Notes: a model not told the origin generated them from the letters alone. DNA of 64,000 nucleotides from Adiantum capillus-veneris (GCA_014529385.2 CM043968.1:10487648-10551647); one strand, 5' to 3'; positions 31,126-43,191 are shown, counted from the stretch's first letter. Numbers and translations are program-made.

Positions 31126-32019
31126 TCCTACTAGTGTGAAACCCTTAGTCATTAAACTTGTTCATATTCTTATCTCCCCTTTGGTAGTGTACTCCTATGT
31201 AGTGAGAGGAAGATCTTAAACCCATTGTGATGGGTAATGTCTAATACTCTATGATGATAAATGATCAAATTTGGCATACACAATAGCTTGTTCAATATGA
31301 TTTATAGGGAGAGATTCAGAATGTTATAAATACATAGAGGTGATGCTCAAATGATGCCTCTTTCTCCCACTTGCAAAAAATTTGTCCCAAAATCTTCAAA
31401 TCAATGTGATTCTCTATAGCAGATGTAGCCTTCCAAAAAGATGTAGCCACCCACTAACTTGTTTGGTGTTAGGAGGCAATTACAAGGATAGGACTAAATG
31501 CATAGCCAAAAATGGCATATGTGTATTGAATTATGTTGCAAGTGGAGAACATAGCCACTAGTTGGCCTTAGTTAGAGCTAAGCAATTAGAGGGATAGGAC
31601 TAAATGCATAGCCAAAAATGGCATATGTGTATTGAAGTATGTTGCAGGTGGACAACATAGCCACTAGTTGGCCTTAGCTAGAGCTAGAGCACCAAAGCAC
31701 ACATGGACATCATAAGCATTGGTCGTTACATGTGGGTAGCGTTGAATGATGTGGGGCTATTAGTAGGTGGGTCAATGGGCATTGGTAACCAGTTGGGGTG
31801 GGTATTGGCATACTAATGGCAAGCAAGTGCAAAAAGTTGACAAGGATGTTGATGTTGGATCGATCGTCCAAAAGCCTATAGTCAAGTGCATGTGAGACAA
31901 GTTAGTTACATAGGTTTGCACCTGATTGAAACATTTAATGCACACAAAAATAAATAGAAATTATGAAATTGGGTAGTGGGACAAAGAATTGTCCATATGC
32001 CATCACTAATGACTTTTTT

Positions 32020-32021
<2 letters not shown>
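31126..32021. other. No gene recognised; contains a 106-bp tandem duplication
   Basis: Sequence beyond copia gag, probably leader or LTR of E but without clear boundaries. Two neighbouring ~106-bp copies at about 31477-31582 and 31583-31690 share GGATAGGACTAAATGCATAG and CATAGCCACTAGTTGGCC. Confidence 0.6.
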
Positions 32022-32064
<43 letters not shown>

Positions 32065-32088
32065 GAGAGAGAGAGAGAGAGAGAGATT
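32022..32088 (+). repeat. Poly(G)42 followed by (AG)n
   Basis: A T run, then 42 consecutive G, then about 12 AG repeats. Among the longest G runs one would expect in assembled DNA; exact length may be unreliable. Confidence 0.9.
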
Positions 32089-32229
32089 AGAGATGTAATT
32101 TGCACCAATCCTAGATACAATGCATAAAATTTGAAGTAGAAAATCACAATGGCCGATAAAAAGTACTAATGTGATTTAGCATAGAGCAATTATGCTTATG
32201 ATCTCCTAGTTGATTAAGAAGCAGCCAAT

Positions 32230-33330
32230 CTATACAAGTATCAATTAATTCAACTCCTTGAACAAGGCTTCATTCGACTCAGTGTTTTTCCATGGAGTAC
32301 TCTTGTTCTCTTTAATTGGAAGAAGAATGGTACTCTACATCTTTGTATTGATTATCATGGATTAAACCTTGTAACAGTCAAGAATAAGTATGCAATACCA
32401 AGGATTGATGAATTGCTTGACCGATTACATGGAGCTTCTATCTTCACAAAGATTGATCTTAAGTCAGGGTATTACCAAATCCAAATCAAGGAGGAGGACA
32501 TACCGAAGACAGGATTTAATACTCATTTTGGACATTATGAATTTACAGTTATTCTTTTGGACTTCCTGCAACTTTTAATCATCTCATGACCGATGTGTTT
32601 TGACAACATTTTGATGATTTTGTTCTTGTCTTCTTTGATGATATCATGGTTTACTCAAGAAACAGAGAAGAACATGAACAACCATGTGCGGTGAGTACTT
32701 GAACTTATTCGTCAAAATCAGCTTTATGCCAAACGTAGAAAATGCATCTTCTTCGCTGACAAGGTGGAATATTTGGGATTTATTGTATCGAAGGATGGTG
32801 TTTCTACTAACCCAAGTAAGATCGAAGCTGTTATAGATTGGTCTACACCGAAATCAATACAAGAAGTACATCGCTTTCTTGGTTTAACAGGATCGTATCG
32901 TACATTTATTCAAGGCTACACTAAGATTGCATCTCCGTTGACTAATACCCTTAAGAAGGCTAAAGTGTTTACTTGGAATGAACGTGCTCAAGCTAGTTTT
33001 GAGAAGCTCAAAGAAGCTTCAGTGAATGCTCCAATACTATAGCTTTCAAACTTCTCAAAGACATTCACTCTGCTCACATTGATGCAAGTGGACAAGCAAT
33101 CGATGGCATTTTATCTCAAGAAGGAAAATCAGGAGCTCATGAATCTCATAAGTTACGTATACATGAGTTAAATTATCCTACACATGACTTGGAATTATTG
33201 GCCATTGTGCATGCTCTTAAAGTATGCCCACATTATCTTCTTGGAAGTAGATTTGAACTACATACTGACCATAAAGCTTGAAGTGGATCTACACCTAACC
33301 TGAGCTTAATATGTGGCAATGAAGGTGGAT
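32230..33330 (+). pseudogene. Gypsy H: reverse transcriptase and RNase H
   Basis: Across frames: [55 protein letters not shown], the active site VFFDDIMVYS near 32630, RRKCIFFADKVEYLGFIVSK, PKSIQEVHRFLGLTGSY, then RNase H with DASGQAIDGILSQEG near 33085 and ELHTDHKA near 33260. All frames are broken by stops or shifts. The first part of RT, the protease and gag are missing upstream; the fragment starts near 32230. Confidence 0.87.
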
Positions 33331-34180
33331 GAAGTTGTTATGTAAATATGATTCTGGAACTGAATATAAACCTGGGAAGGAAAATCTTGTGGCCGATGCC
33401 TTAAGCAAGAAGAGTACTGTAGAGGTTGTCACAACCTCCACTACTTCTTTAATTAATCTTATTCAAGAAGATATGACCCAGGACCCGTATTACATAAAAA
33501 TCCAATACTTGATGAACTTAAATAATCGTACAGAGAAGCAAGAGAGGAAAATCAAAAGCTTCTACATCCAAGGTAATGACCTTTACTTTGATAACCATCT
33601 TTGTATTCCAAATGAAGGTGGAATCAAACTTCAGATTTTACAGGAAGCTTATGATATACCTATAGCAGGACATCCAAGATACATTAAGACTTACTCTACT
33701 ATAAGAAAGAGTTTCTTTTGGCCAGGGCTAAAGCTGATGTCTTGAACTACAAGATGCTTAACATGTCAACAAATTAAATTTGAACAAATTCGATACCCCG
33801 GTAAGCTTCAACCTATTGATGCTCCACAAATGAACTGGGAATGCATATCCATGGATTTTATTATAAGACACTCTACATCTCTGGGATATGACTCTATTTT
33901 TTGTCGTTGTTGATATGCTTACAAAAGTGACCCATTTATTTCCAGTCAAGACAATGTTTACGGCTAAGGATATAGCTCAAGTCTTCATGAAAGGTGTTTT
34001 CATGTATCACGGTTTACCTCGACCGATAATTTTTGATCTTGATGCGAAGTTTACCTCTAATTTTTGGAAAGCCTTATTCCAACTACAGGAACCCATGTGG
34101 CCTTTAGTACTGCTTATAATCTTCAAACTGATAGAGAAAGAACAAATCAAATCATTGAAGGCATGTTAAGAGCTTATTGT
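33331..34180 (+). pseudogene. Gypsy H: integrase
   Basis: RNase H ends with YKPGKENLVADALSKKS. Integrase follows: DNHLCIPNEGGIKLQILQE, IAGHPRYIKTYSTI, KSFFWPGLK, then CLTCQQIKFEQIRYPGKLQP in another frame (zinc-binding half complete: H-H-C-C). The core has MNWECISMDFI (first Asp) and, out of frame, the second block near 34030 (GLPRPIIFDLDAKFTSNFW; D-x-D in place of D-x-G). The Glu block is read near 34120 as YNLQTDRERT-NQIIEG. Confidence 0.83.
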
Positions 34181-34896
34181 ATGCATGAGTAGAGTAAATG
34201 GACTAGATATTTGTATTTGGTTGAATATGCGTAAGATTCCTCATTCCAACGCTCAATTGGAATGTCTCCTTTTCAAGCAGTGTACGGACAAGAGTGTCTT
34301 ACTCCACTCAAATGTACAGACCCTCTCATACGAGTTCCAGCATCCAAAGAAACGTTGGATGAAATGCACTACAAACTGATCTTATACGGTAGGATATTAA
34401 GACTCTGAATATAGACAGAAGAGTTATGCTGATACAAAACAATGTGTCAGACTTTTTGCAGAAGGCGATATGGTATTTCTGAGAGCAAAACCCAAACGTA
34501 GATCTTTATCAATGGATAAGTGTAAGAAGCTAAGTGCGAGATATTGTGGACCTTTTGTAATCACACAGCACATTAATGATCAAGCTTACAAACTCTTGTT
34601 ACCACCACACATAAAGGTACATGATGCTTTTCACGTCATCTTACACAAAAAGTATGTATCTGATTCGCACCACATTCTTAATGATTCTCTATTATCTACC
34701 TCTATCGATGGAACTTTTGAAGTATATCCCAAAGTAATACTTCAGAGTAGAACTAAACCTCTACGTAATCGGACCATTAATGAACACCTTGTTAAATGAT
34801 TAGTGTATCCTCAAGAAGATGCCACTTGGGAACGTGATGATGATATGAGACTAATTTATCCAAATTTTATGTCGAGATTTTTCAAGTGTTGGAGGT
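34181..34896 (+). pseudogene. Gypsy H: integrase C-terminus and chromodomain-like end
   Basis: Frames give SPFQAVYGQECLTPL, RAKPKRRSLSMDKCKKLSAR, YCGPFVITQHINDQAYKLLL and HDAFHVILHKKYVSDSHH. The end reads EVYPKVILQSRTKPLRNRTI, NEHLVK, a TGA where Trp is usual, then LVYPQEDATWERDDDMR, the pattern of a chromodomain-type tail (V-K-W ... Y-P x E-x-A-T-W-E). Ends near 34880, followed by the H LTR. Confidence 0.83.
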
Positions 34897-35394
34897 TGTA
34901 AGATCCCCAATTTTTGGGTCTCTTTTAAAAATTTTAAAAAAAAGCTCTCAATATCTATTTTGTCAAATTTTGATTTAAGATGCTTAATCAACAATATTGG
35001 GAGGTTCTAAAGTAAAAAGCAAGGCCATTTCCATGTTCCAGTAGGTTACACGGACTTTTGGTTCAATTTTGAAAAAAATCACTATTTTTAGCTTTTTCAT
35101 GTTTTTTATACTTTTGGGTGCTTTTTTTGCAAAAAGCAAGGTCGGATCCTTGATATACGTGTTCCAGGGAAGCTATGGTTCAATTTTATTAAAATCTACT
35201 TTTCGAGTGCTTTTCACACTATTTTATCATTTTATGATTTATAGGGCTTTATAGTGAAAAGCGAGTCCGCTTTCTTATTCCAATGGACGAGGGGAATCCG
35301 TGGTTCAATTTTAGAAAATTTTACTTCTTTTTTAATGCCATTTTTAGCTTTTTGTGCTTTTCTACGTTTTTGAAAAGCAATGTGCTTTTTAGGA

Positions 35395-36912
35395 TGTAAC
35401 ATTTAATGGCCTAGTAACTTGTGTGTAGCGGAAAATACCATAGACATAGTGAGCATTTCATTAGAATAGATTCCTAATAAGCATAGCAAGAGTGCTTGGA
35501 TGGAGAGAGCAACAAAAAGCATAACACCTAGTTAGATAGGCATGAACAATACTTCAAAAGAGAGAGAAATTAAGCTATTTGACAACAGTTGAGGACCTGA
35601 TTTACATGGAGCCGGGTCCCCCCTCCAAAAGGCTTTGTATTATAGGTTTCCCCCATCAAGGGAGACATTTTACAATAAAATACTTTGTGTTCCTTCAATA
35701 ACTTGCTAGTGCAACGAAGACGGAAGCTTCAAGAACCATGCACACACTTATAAAACACAACATCAATTCCCTCACGATCTCAGACCCAAGACCTCACACA
35801 CCTTCGAAGATGGTGAGAGCTAGCGGGGTATGAGAGTAGATTGAGAGGAAGAAGGAGTAGTCTTACGAGAAAGAAGTATATCTCCTCACATAATCACTCA
35901 TAATAGCTTAGCATAGCTTAGTAATTATCATGGTAGAGGAGATGAGCATGCATGAGAGCTTAAAGCTTGAGAATGAGAGAGAGTCTTCTTGCTTCACACA
36001 TGAGATTGTGTGAATATGTGTGATAATGCCTTCCCAAAATCAGCCCCCTCTCTCTTTGGTCGACCCCTCTTGCAATTTACTCATGCTGGCACCCGATTGG
36101 ACCCTGCAAAGCTTAGCCAATCATAATTGAGAAGCATAAGTGACAGCCTTGTGACATGTGTTCCCCTTTCCCCTTTTGTGAGAGCTTTAGGTAATTAAAT
36201 AATGCAATTAAACTCTCATTGGACCCCTTTGTCTTCTGGTCAATAGGAATCAGGCAAGCCATTGGGCTACTGAATGCTCATTGGACCCCTTGGGAGACTG
36301 GCCAATAGCCTTCTAGAGAGCTTAATTCTTATTGTTTCATTTATTAAGTGTTTTTTAAATGAATTAAACTAGATTTACTCTAGCCTTATTCTCATTGGTC
36401 CACCTCTATGGCCATTCAATAGGATTTGAGTGCACCTTGTGGACAATTGGGCTAGGAAGCTGACATGTGTCCATTATTCCCTTTGTGTAAAGGGAAGCTT
36501 TGGAGTGAGTGTGTGTGTGTGTGTGTCCTCTCACCTTTTCTCTCTCTTCCCCTACCTTTAGGGCTCGCCCCCTCCTATCTAGGACCACTCGAAGACTTTT
36601 TTATCATCTCATAAGTATCCAATTGCACTAAGCTTAACCATTTGGACTTACCTTTGAATTTTGGAACCTTAGCATTTTGGAAGTCTTAATGGGTTGAATC
36701 CAAAGGTCTTTGGAGCCCATTGTTGCACATTGCTCTTTTACAAATGGCCCCCCCTTTGGATCCCTATTTTTCCTCCTTTGGATCCCTATTGTGGCAAGTC
36801 TGCCAGCTTAACCAATATTCTAGCTTTTTCTCCCCTGTTACTTCCCCATATTAAATGATCAGTTTAACATGAGAAAATCATTTAGGAGAATTAGATATTA
36901 GTTATTATGACA
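35395..36912 (-). repeat. Solo LTR of the chromovirus C family
   Basis: 1518 bp, flanked by perfect TAGGA (35390-35394 and 36913-36917). On the minus strand it starts TGTCATAATAACTAATATC and ends AAATGTTACA, and it follows the 3' LTR of C throughout: TTTTCTCATGTTAAACTGAT near the start, GGGGTCGACCAAAGAGAG in the middle, CTTCGAAGGTGTGTGAGGTC and TTGGAGGGGGGACCCGG near the end. It lacks the G run and insertion D. Solo LTRs arise by recombination between the two LTRs of one element. Confidence 0.93.
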
Positions 36913-37653
36913 TAGGATGACCTAAACATAAAAATATTAATTTTAGTCTCCGTCAGATTTAAAAATGATCACCCGAAGCAAAATCGGGACCAAACGGGAT
37001 TTTTATGGAAATTATTTTTATAAAAAGCGTTACCGTAAATACGTTGAGGCAGTTTAGGAAAGTCATAATTATGTCGGGACATTACGGTGCGGCATAGTCT
37101 AGCTAAGGTTCCATTAGTTGGCCGGATACTGTTCAATTGGCCAATTTTGCTGTAAAAGTCGAATGGTAAGTGGGAAAGTTGACCACCAAAAGCAAAGGCA
37201 TGTTTTTAGCAAAGTGCACAAAAAGCTGGAGCTATTCCTGGCCCAAAATCTAGCGGTATTTTTTGGCTTGGGCATCACTCTAGCCTCTAGCTTGCTGCAC
37301 TTGCCTATAAATTGCCAGTTAGTGCTCAATTTTTAGTGTCGTCTGTTGCATCTACTATCGCAAGGTTATATGTATCTATTATACGGAGTGGTGCAAGCTC
37401 TTTATCACCATCTTTATAAGCTCTTCTCTCTCGTACATGAGAAGAATAATAAGAATAAGAAGAAGGATATTCTCTCTCTACTTGCTTACTATCTCCTATC
37501 TCGTTTCACGGTGTACGCGCTCTCCGGAAGCTCTCGTGGCGAATACCTCTACATAGCTCTCATCACCGCTCTCTTGTGGAAAAGCAAGAAGCCTTTTGAC
37601 AGCCCCTAATCAATTCTAAAGCACGGTTAGAAGCTCTACACTCCATAGCCATC

Positions 37654-37657
<4 letters not shown>

Positions 37658-37714
<57 letters not shown>
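37658..37714 (+). repeat. (TC)n microsatellite, ~28 copies
   Basis: Uninterrupted TC repeat in the H LTR. Confidence 0.95.
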
Positions 37715-37718
<4 letters not shown>

Positions 37719-37844
37719 GTCGTTTTTTTGAGTAGTCACCCTCTCGGTGATTGCTTTTTCGTATACAAGTGTATGTATGGATTAACTGAGTACATATGAA
37801 GTTTTCCCATGATTATTTCATCATGTTTAATGTGATGATTTATC

Positions 37845-37935
37845 CACATGATGCGTGCATAAAAAGCGCTTTTCATTTCATGTCATAGAGGCGGTAAAAA
37901 ACGCTTTTCGTTTCACGTCATAGAGGCGGTAGGGA
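37845..37935 (+). repeat. Two ~45-bp direct repeats in H LTR
   Basis: ATGTCATAGAGGCGGT and ACGTCATAGAGGCGGT each follow an AAAA(G/C)GCTTTTC(A/G)TTTC block, about 46 bp apart. Confidence 0.7.
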
Positions 37936-38019
37936 CACTGTTTTGGTCATAACTCATAAACCGTTATGAATCAGCCCGGAACCTTTATACTACAGATAAA
38001 TACATCATTTAAAACATTT

Positions 38020-39850
38020 TCTCTCTTCGGTGTCATATGAAAATCATGCACGAGCTAAGAGAGATATGGTCAACAAACAGCTTGCTGCCCACTGCACCAC
38101 CAAATGTTTTAACTATAGGCTCCTTAAAGAACCATTATATGGATTCACCATATGGGAAAACCCATTTAACCAATTGAAAGGCTTGATGAAACTTGATGAT
38201 AAATCTATTTAGGTCTCCATTATCATTTTGAGAATGCAAATTATTAATCGTTCCATAACCGGTTTTAACTATACGTGTAGGGGTGCTACTAAGGGAGAGT
38301 ACCATATGACGTCGTGAGTTAACCGATATGTTTATGTATAATTTATGGTTTGTTTTGGTGAGTTTATTTCAAATATTAGATGCCCATGAACTTATCTAAG
38401 GGTATATGGTTAGAAAACCCAAACCGCATAGACAGATATGATAAAACTGGCTTTCTTTTTGGGTATCGTTTGTTGTGTAAGTAGCATATGGGTAAAGTGA
38501 TGTGATAGAGTGCTAGTCTATATTATGAATCTGAGCTTGATGCATTGGTTTGAGGTCAAATACTTTCATTTGCATGTTATGCATGCTCCCGAAAATGTCA
38601 AAAAGTTGTTTTTTGCATGTGTAAAGTTATGGTTTATGGTTGACCTAAAGGTCGAAGTTGTTTTCCATCATGTTTATGGTGATGGAATGATCTATGATGT
38701 ATGGAAACTTATGGATTGATGTGGATACCTCATATGCATAGTTATGATTGCTTTCCACCTTTCTAAGTCAAAACTAGCTCTATGTGCTAGGGAGGTGAAG
38801 TGCAGATGTGATGCATCAACTTTGCATGGTTGGATGTTGTCAAAATTGGATTTTTAAATCATAATTAGTTGCTGATCGGACTCTTTTTATGCGTAAAATA
38901 ATCTTGTCTTAAGGGTCATATGTGTGTGGACTTCGGTTGAGTGCAGAGGATATGTCAAACTCCAAGTGTGGGAGTTGGTTCATTGTGATTATGATTTGTG
39001 GTTAAGAGCTGAGATTCCCTCATGGATTATGGTTTTGATTTTATGGTGGAAGCCGGTGTGGTTCATGGTTTTTTTTCTGGATATGGTTATGCTCTCGAAA
39101 TTTTTGCAGCCATTTTATGTTCTAAAGTGGTTATGCAAGATTGGTCGTGCTCACCCAAGTTGGGTGGAGAGCTCACCCCTGTGATGTGATTAGATTATGG
39201 TTTATGGTTTTGGAATTGGATCATGAAGTGATCTAAATGACTTGTGGTGGACATGTAAGGGTAAAGACCTTGTACAATCTAACTGCTTGGAAAAGATGTG
39301 CATATAAAAAGTACTATTGTGATTGGATTCACGTGTTATGTTTCTCATGGAAGCGTTGTTACAAGACTAGGACCACCTACATCGCTTAGCCTTAGACTAA
39401 AGGGTTGTTGACCTGGGGCTTTGTTGCATCGGGGGTGTTGCCTAGGTCTTCTTCTTTTTGTTAGGCTCATCTACACAGTTAGTGCATCGGGGGTTGAATG
39501 ACTTACACGGCTAACACGTTTGGAATACCTTGGCTTTGCCTAAACACCCGGTGATGGGCATTGAAGAGGCGTAACTTCTAAATTGGTATGGTTGGTGTTG
39601 ATACCCTACCATCTACTAGTACATGGGATCCTTTCAGAGCTCGGGTTCATGGAGGGAGGCAAAGCGGCCTCGGCTTATGTCTTGCTCAGGTAGGTTGGAG
39701 GTGTTTTGGCTTGCTCTCGACTAAGTGAAATTTTCTATGTCCATAGTAGAGCAGATGTGGATGGGTGGACCGGTCGATCCCTACACAAGGTTTGGTGCTT
39801 TGCTAGTTATTTTGTCATAAACTTTTTGATGTTATGGTATACCCAAATTC
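38020..39850. other. H LTR body, no gene recognised
   Basis: About 1.8 kb rich in TTATGGTTT-type text. Short open stretches (38510-38719, 38924-39184) show no domain. Confidence 0.5.
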
Positions 39851-39956
39851 TGTCATTGCAATAATACATGGTTACCTGTTTCATTTGCATGCAGCATTTA
39901 AAGATTCTCTGTTGTCATTTTCTCACGTCTGTGTGTACTCTATTTCATTCTCCACT

Positions 39957-39959
<3 letters not shown>

Positions 39960-40042
<83 letters not shown>
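39960..40042 (+). repeat. (TC)41 microsatellite
   Basis: In the 3' part of the H LTR; the same place in the second copy (43549-43649) holds a longer tract. Confidence 0.95.
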
Positions 40043-40045
<3 letters not shown>

Positions 40046-40317
40046 CACAACACGGCATACACATATATTCACCTTCCACAATGTTATATTTTTCCTGAGT
40101 ACGCTTTCATTCATAACACCCATTCAGAGATAGCATTAGCTGCTAGTTGCCTCTGGATGCAATCCGGGCTCATGGCCTAAACTTCATGCTTGGTCGGGTG
40201 CTGAGAACTCCTCCCCTATGCAAATGCTTCCGCAACTCGGATGTATATATTGAAAATTGTATAAAAGTGTAAATTGTATATTTTGTGTATAGACCCCGGG
40301 GAGCGGTATCTCTCACA

Positions 40318-40330
40318 TGGTATCAAAGCC
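40318..40330 (+). promoter_or_regulatory. Primer-binding site (Met-tRNA type) after H LTR
   Basis: TGGTATCAAAGCC directly after ...CTCTCACA; one change from TGGTATCAGAGCC. It marks the LTR before it as a 5' LTR. Confidence 0.8.
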
Positions 40331-40628
40331 AATGCTTGAGGTTATGGGGATAGCCTAAAGCCTAATACTAGTCGGGTTAGTTATGCATCATGCTGCATTC
40401 ATGCATGCTGCTTGAGCAAGGATATTGTATTCATGATGCATCTATAAGTGACATTGGTTGGTGATACTTGTTTAACTTGTCTTCTTGAGTGGAAGTGTTT
40501 GGTTTGAGTTGTGATGAAGTGGTTGAAGTGTTCAAAAACGGATTTGTAATTTCTTTGAATGTTTGTTTTGTAGGTTAAAAAATGGATCCCAAAGTGACGC
40601 ATGATGCTTTAGCCAGGGGAATGAGGGT
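40331..40628 (+). other. Leader after H primer site
   Basis: No gene; contains an ATG at 40583 (MDPKVTHDALARGMRVWP, then a stop) that might be a decayed N-terminus. Confidence 0.4.
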
Positions 40629-41111
40629 TTGGCCATAGTGTTCAACAATATGGTGACACGGTTGTCCAGGGATGAACGAAAACTCTTTTACTTAGAAATC
40701 AGGACCAAAGTCTTTAGCATGCCAGGAAGCACAACTTGTTGGAAGAGTGTTGACCGTAGTTACCTTACCCGTCACCAAGAACCTTTCCGTCAATTCTTTA
40801 TCTACATTAACGCTTTTCGTCAATTCTTTATCTACATTGACGACAGTCCAAGAGATTGGTTTGCCAACCTCAGACTACTTCAACTTAGAATATGGTTAGG
40901 CCTAGAAGAATTGTTTCACTACTTCGTGATACACTCCCAAATGTTAAGGATTGCCAAAGTTGCTAAGAAGCTTGAAGCTCTTACGACTATCATAGGAAAA
41001 GAAAAACTAGAAGATAACTACATACCACGTTGTCATGTGGGAGGTCTGAGAGAATGCCCTATCATCAGGGTTAAAATAATATTTAGAGACTTAGCACCCA
41101 TAATATTGTAA
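40629..41111 (+). CDS. Unrecognised 160-codon open frame
   Basis: Starts MAIVFNNMVTRLSRDERKLF and ends IIFRDLAPIIL. It contains a 30-bp tandem duplication (40788-40847), giving RQFFIYINAF and RQFFIYIDDS. No domain recognised. The segment following to 41700 has no long frame. It sits between the H primer site and gag start, so it could be inserted or retroelement-derived. Confidence 0.3.
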   Translation: MAIVFNNMVTRLSRDERKLFYLEIRTKVFSMPGSTTCWKSVDRSYLTRHQEPFRQFFIYINAFRQFFIYIDDSPRDWFANLRLLQLRIWLGLEELFHYFVIHSQMLRIAKVAKKLEALTTIIGKEKLEDNYIPRCHVGGLRECPIIRVKIIFRDLAPIIL

Positions 41112-41680
41112 TGAAGTCATAAAAATCAAATTTTGATGAATAAAAGAAGCGTAGACTCAGTTTTGGTTTCACATGTGTACTAAGTTTTCTCTCTCCTTGT
41201 CTTGTTTTTAGATGGATCTTTCTTAATTGTTTAGATGAACTCCCAAGTGATTTTGCACAAAGGGTCTTTTTCAATCATGTGGTTGGATTCAGTCTCCATT
41301 GGGGAATTGAAGTGGTTTGAGTTTAAAGGGGACTAGAGACTATCTTATATCGAACACTTAGTAGCGTGGGAGTTATATGTTGAAGCTAAGCCTGAACATC
41401 GAACACAAGTTCTTGATAGGTTTATGACCAACAACCCACAGCTTTGGGTAAAGGAAAAGATCCCAAGAAGGCAATGTTAAAGTGCGAGGATATGTTCTTT
41501 AACTTAACCTATATTCTCTTTTGAACATACCAAGTCGAGAACTCGTACTTAGTAAGAAGGCTCTCATGCTAAACAAAAGATACGGCTTTTAAGAAAAGGT
41601 CATAATCAGAGTATGGAAGAAGTCAAATGGAGGCAACTGATTCTGTTATGTACCGCAAGATTGGTTCAATAGAGTCTATT
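41112..41680. other. No gene recognised
   Basis: Stops in all frames and no domain visible on either strand. Confidence 0.4.
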
Positions 41681-41689
41681 GACCTATTC

Positions 41690-42036
41690 TCAAATACAAC
41701 CCTCACAATGTCACCGTTACCTTTGATGACTACGAGAAGCCCAGGTGCATGAGTGACTTTGCCCAAGCACAACCAATGGCAGTGAACTCGAGTAAATATT
41801 TCTACAGAGGTGATGTAAATGAACGGCATGCTCATGTAAATTGCTTTAATGGATTACCACCCACGGATGTATCACAAGGAGAGGAATGGTACAAAAAGGA
41901 AGACATCAATTTCAACGCACAAGTTGAAGTGCTAAACTTTGACGCTCAAGAGGTGAACAAATATAGGGGTAGGACCTCGGTTGTAGGAACCAAGAATTGG
42001 TTCATAGGACCCTTTCGTATTTATGTATCTCCGTAG
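41690..42036 (+). CDS. Unrecognised open frame
   Basis: The frame reads KYNPHNVTVTFDDYEKPRCM, SDFAQAQPMAVNSSKYFYRG, DVNERHAHVNCFNG and ends KNWFIGPFRIYVSP. The mixed composition with hydrophobic periodicity looks like former coding sequence, not chance, but I cannot place it in a family. It opens at about 41690 without a clear start (ATG at 41749). Confidence 0.35.
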
Positions 42037-42505
42037 AAACACTATGTATCTTATACGGTTATAAAAGATTGATTTTGATACAGCACATATTGTTTTGAGG
42101 ATATAATATTTGAGTTTGAATTTTGGTTTTATCATTCCAACTAACTTGAGTGATGGGGTGTGTGTGTAGATGACTGACATCTTACCTCGAGGGATATGGG
42201 TGGATATACTCTACCATGCATAATGGGAAAGAGAAGAAAAGGTTGATGTCTACAGATTATATTGTAGTTAATACATTTTGAGCTTGCGATCATTACGTTA
42301 CAATGAACCCCAAGTTTAGACCACCTGAGCATAAACCCTCGCATGTTAGGAGTGTCAAGTGGATACAATCCAAGTTGGGAAAGGAGATTGTTGTCACTAA
42401 TCAAATATTGACATAAATGATTATGAAATTACCCTAAGACCAACAAAGAAAACATGATGGCCAGAAACATACTTCCTTTAGTAATGGCTACGGGATGCTT
42501 CGACA
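42037..42505. other. No long frame; coding-like scraps
   Basis: Short plus-strand scrap MNPKFRPPEHKPSHVRSVKW and IQSKLGKEIVVTNQILT at about 42303-42413 suggests the unrecognised gene continues across shifts. Confidence 0.35.
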
Positions 42506-42991
42506 TTGTTATGTTTAATGTATGGGGCCATCAATGCAAAAACAACGATGGACATTCCTTTAGCCCGGTACCTTGGGAAGTTGTTCTTTGACTTATTTGG
42601 AAAGTCACTAATCTACAATCCTTGCCATATAAAAGTTTTATACAATGCCTACAATAGACCTTGGTGCCTTACAGATTGTGCAAATATACACAACTCAGCT
42701 GGATTGGACACACTGGATGTGTTTCCAAAAGAATCTGCTTACTTTGATGACTACTTCGGGTACAAAAAGGCAATTGTTCACACCGAAATGGGGGTACCTA
42801 TAATGAACAAATCCCTTACTCACAGCAATGGTATGACTCACACGCCAATGAAGAAATGTTTCAATCAAAGATCATTATTGAGATCACCCATCTATATACT
42901 CAAGGAATGGGACAACTATACTCCATTGGTAGAAGGATGTCACAATGAATATTACCGAGTGCATTATGCCAAAGCCATTAGGATTTATTAG
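42506..42991 (+). CDS. Unrecognised 161-codon open frame
   Basis: Contains MDIPLARYLGKLFFDLFGKS, LDTLDVFPKESAYFDDYFGY and EWDNYTPLVEGCHNEYYRVH. Composition is protein-like (aromatic, well mixed), with no low-complexity. No family recognised. With 41690-42036 it may form one decayed gene. Nothing suggests a promoter. Confidence 0.38.
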   Translation: MLCLMYGAINAKTTMDIPLARYLGKLFFDLFGKSLIYNPCHIKVLYNAYNRPWCLTDCANIHNSAGLDTLDVFPKESAYFDDYFGYKKAIVHTEMGVPIMNKSLTHSNGMTHTPMKKCFNQRSLLRSPIYILKEWDNYTPLVEGCHNEYYRVHYAKAIRIY

Positions 42992-43191
42992 TAACTTTCA
43001 AAACACTTTGTAGACTTTTTGGAAACCCAAAGTTTTGTGGTATAGGAATTGGATTAAATTATTTGTTATTCTTTCTCTTATTTCTCTCTCATCTTATCTT
43101 TAATTGTCTATTCTATTTGACTTAAGGACTTCGAGCGAATTAGAATATTTTACTAAGTGTGACCTTGGTTGATATGGTGCAATAAGTTACC

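Larger units (their letters stand above)
34897..40317 (+). repeat. Long LTR of gypsy H (interrupted by a solo LTR)
   Basis: Starts TGTAAGATCCCCAATTTTTG just after the H pol end and ends CTCTCACA immediately before a Met-tRNA-type primer site. Without the nested solo LTR and its duplicated TAGGA it is about 3.9 kb, in the range of long chromovirus LTRs. It contains three loose ~120-bp repeats at 35030-35330 (each with TGGTTCAATTTT), a TATA-like CCTATAAATTGCC near 37303, and two (TC)n tracts. Its last ~470 bp recur at 43443-43922. That the two ends belong to one LTR is inferred; a direct full-length copy is not in the window. Confidence 0.6.

Noticed and set aside
39834-40133. Long Ser-Leu, Glu-Arg or His-Thr repeat frames here and at 2720, 13442, 43477, 49182 and 57551
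   Set aside because: Translations of (TC)n, (GA)n and (TG)n microsatellites; no protein.
40629-42991. Plant virus-derived (endogenous viral) sequence
   Set aside because: No movement, coat or replication protein motif could be recognised; left as unknown.
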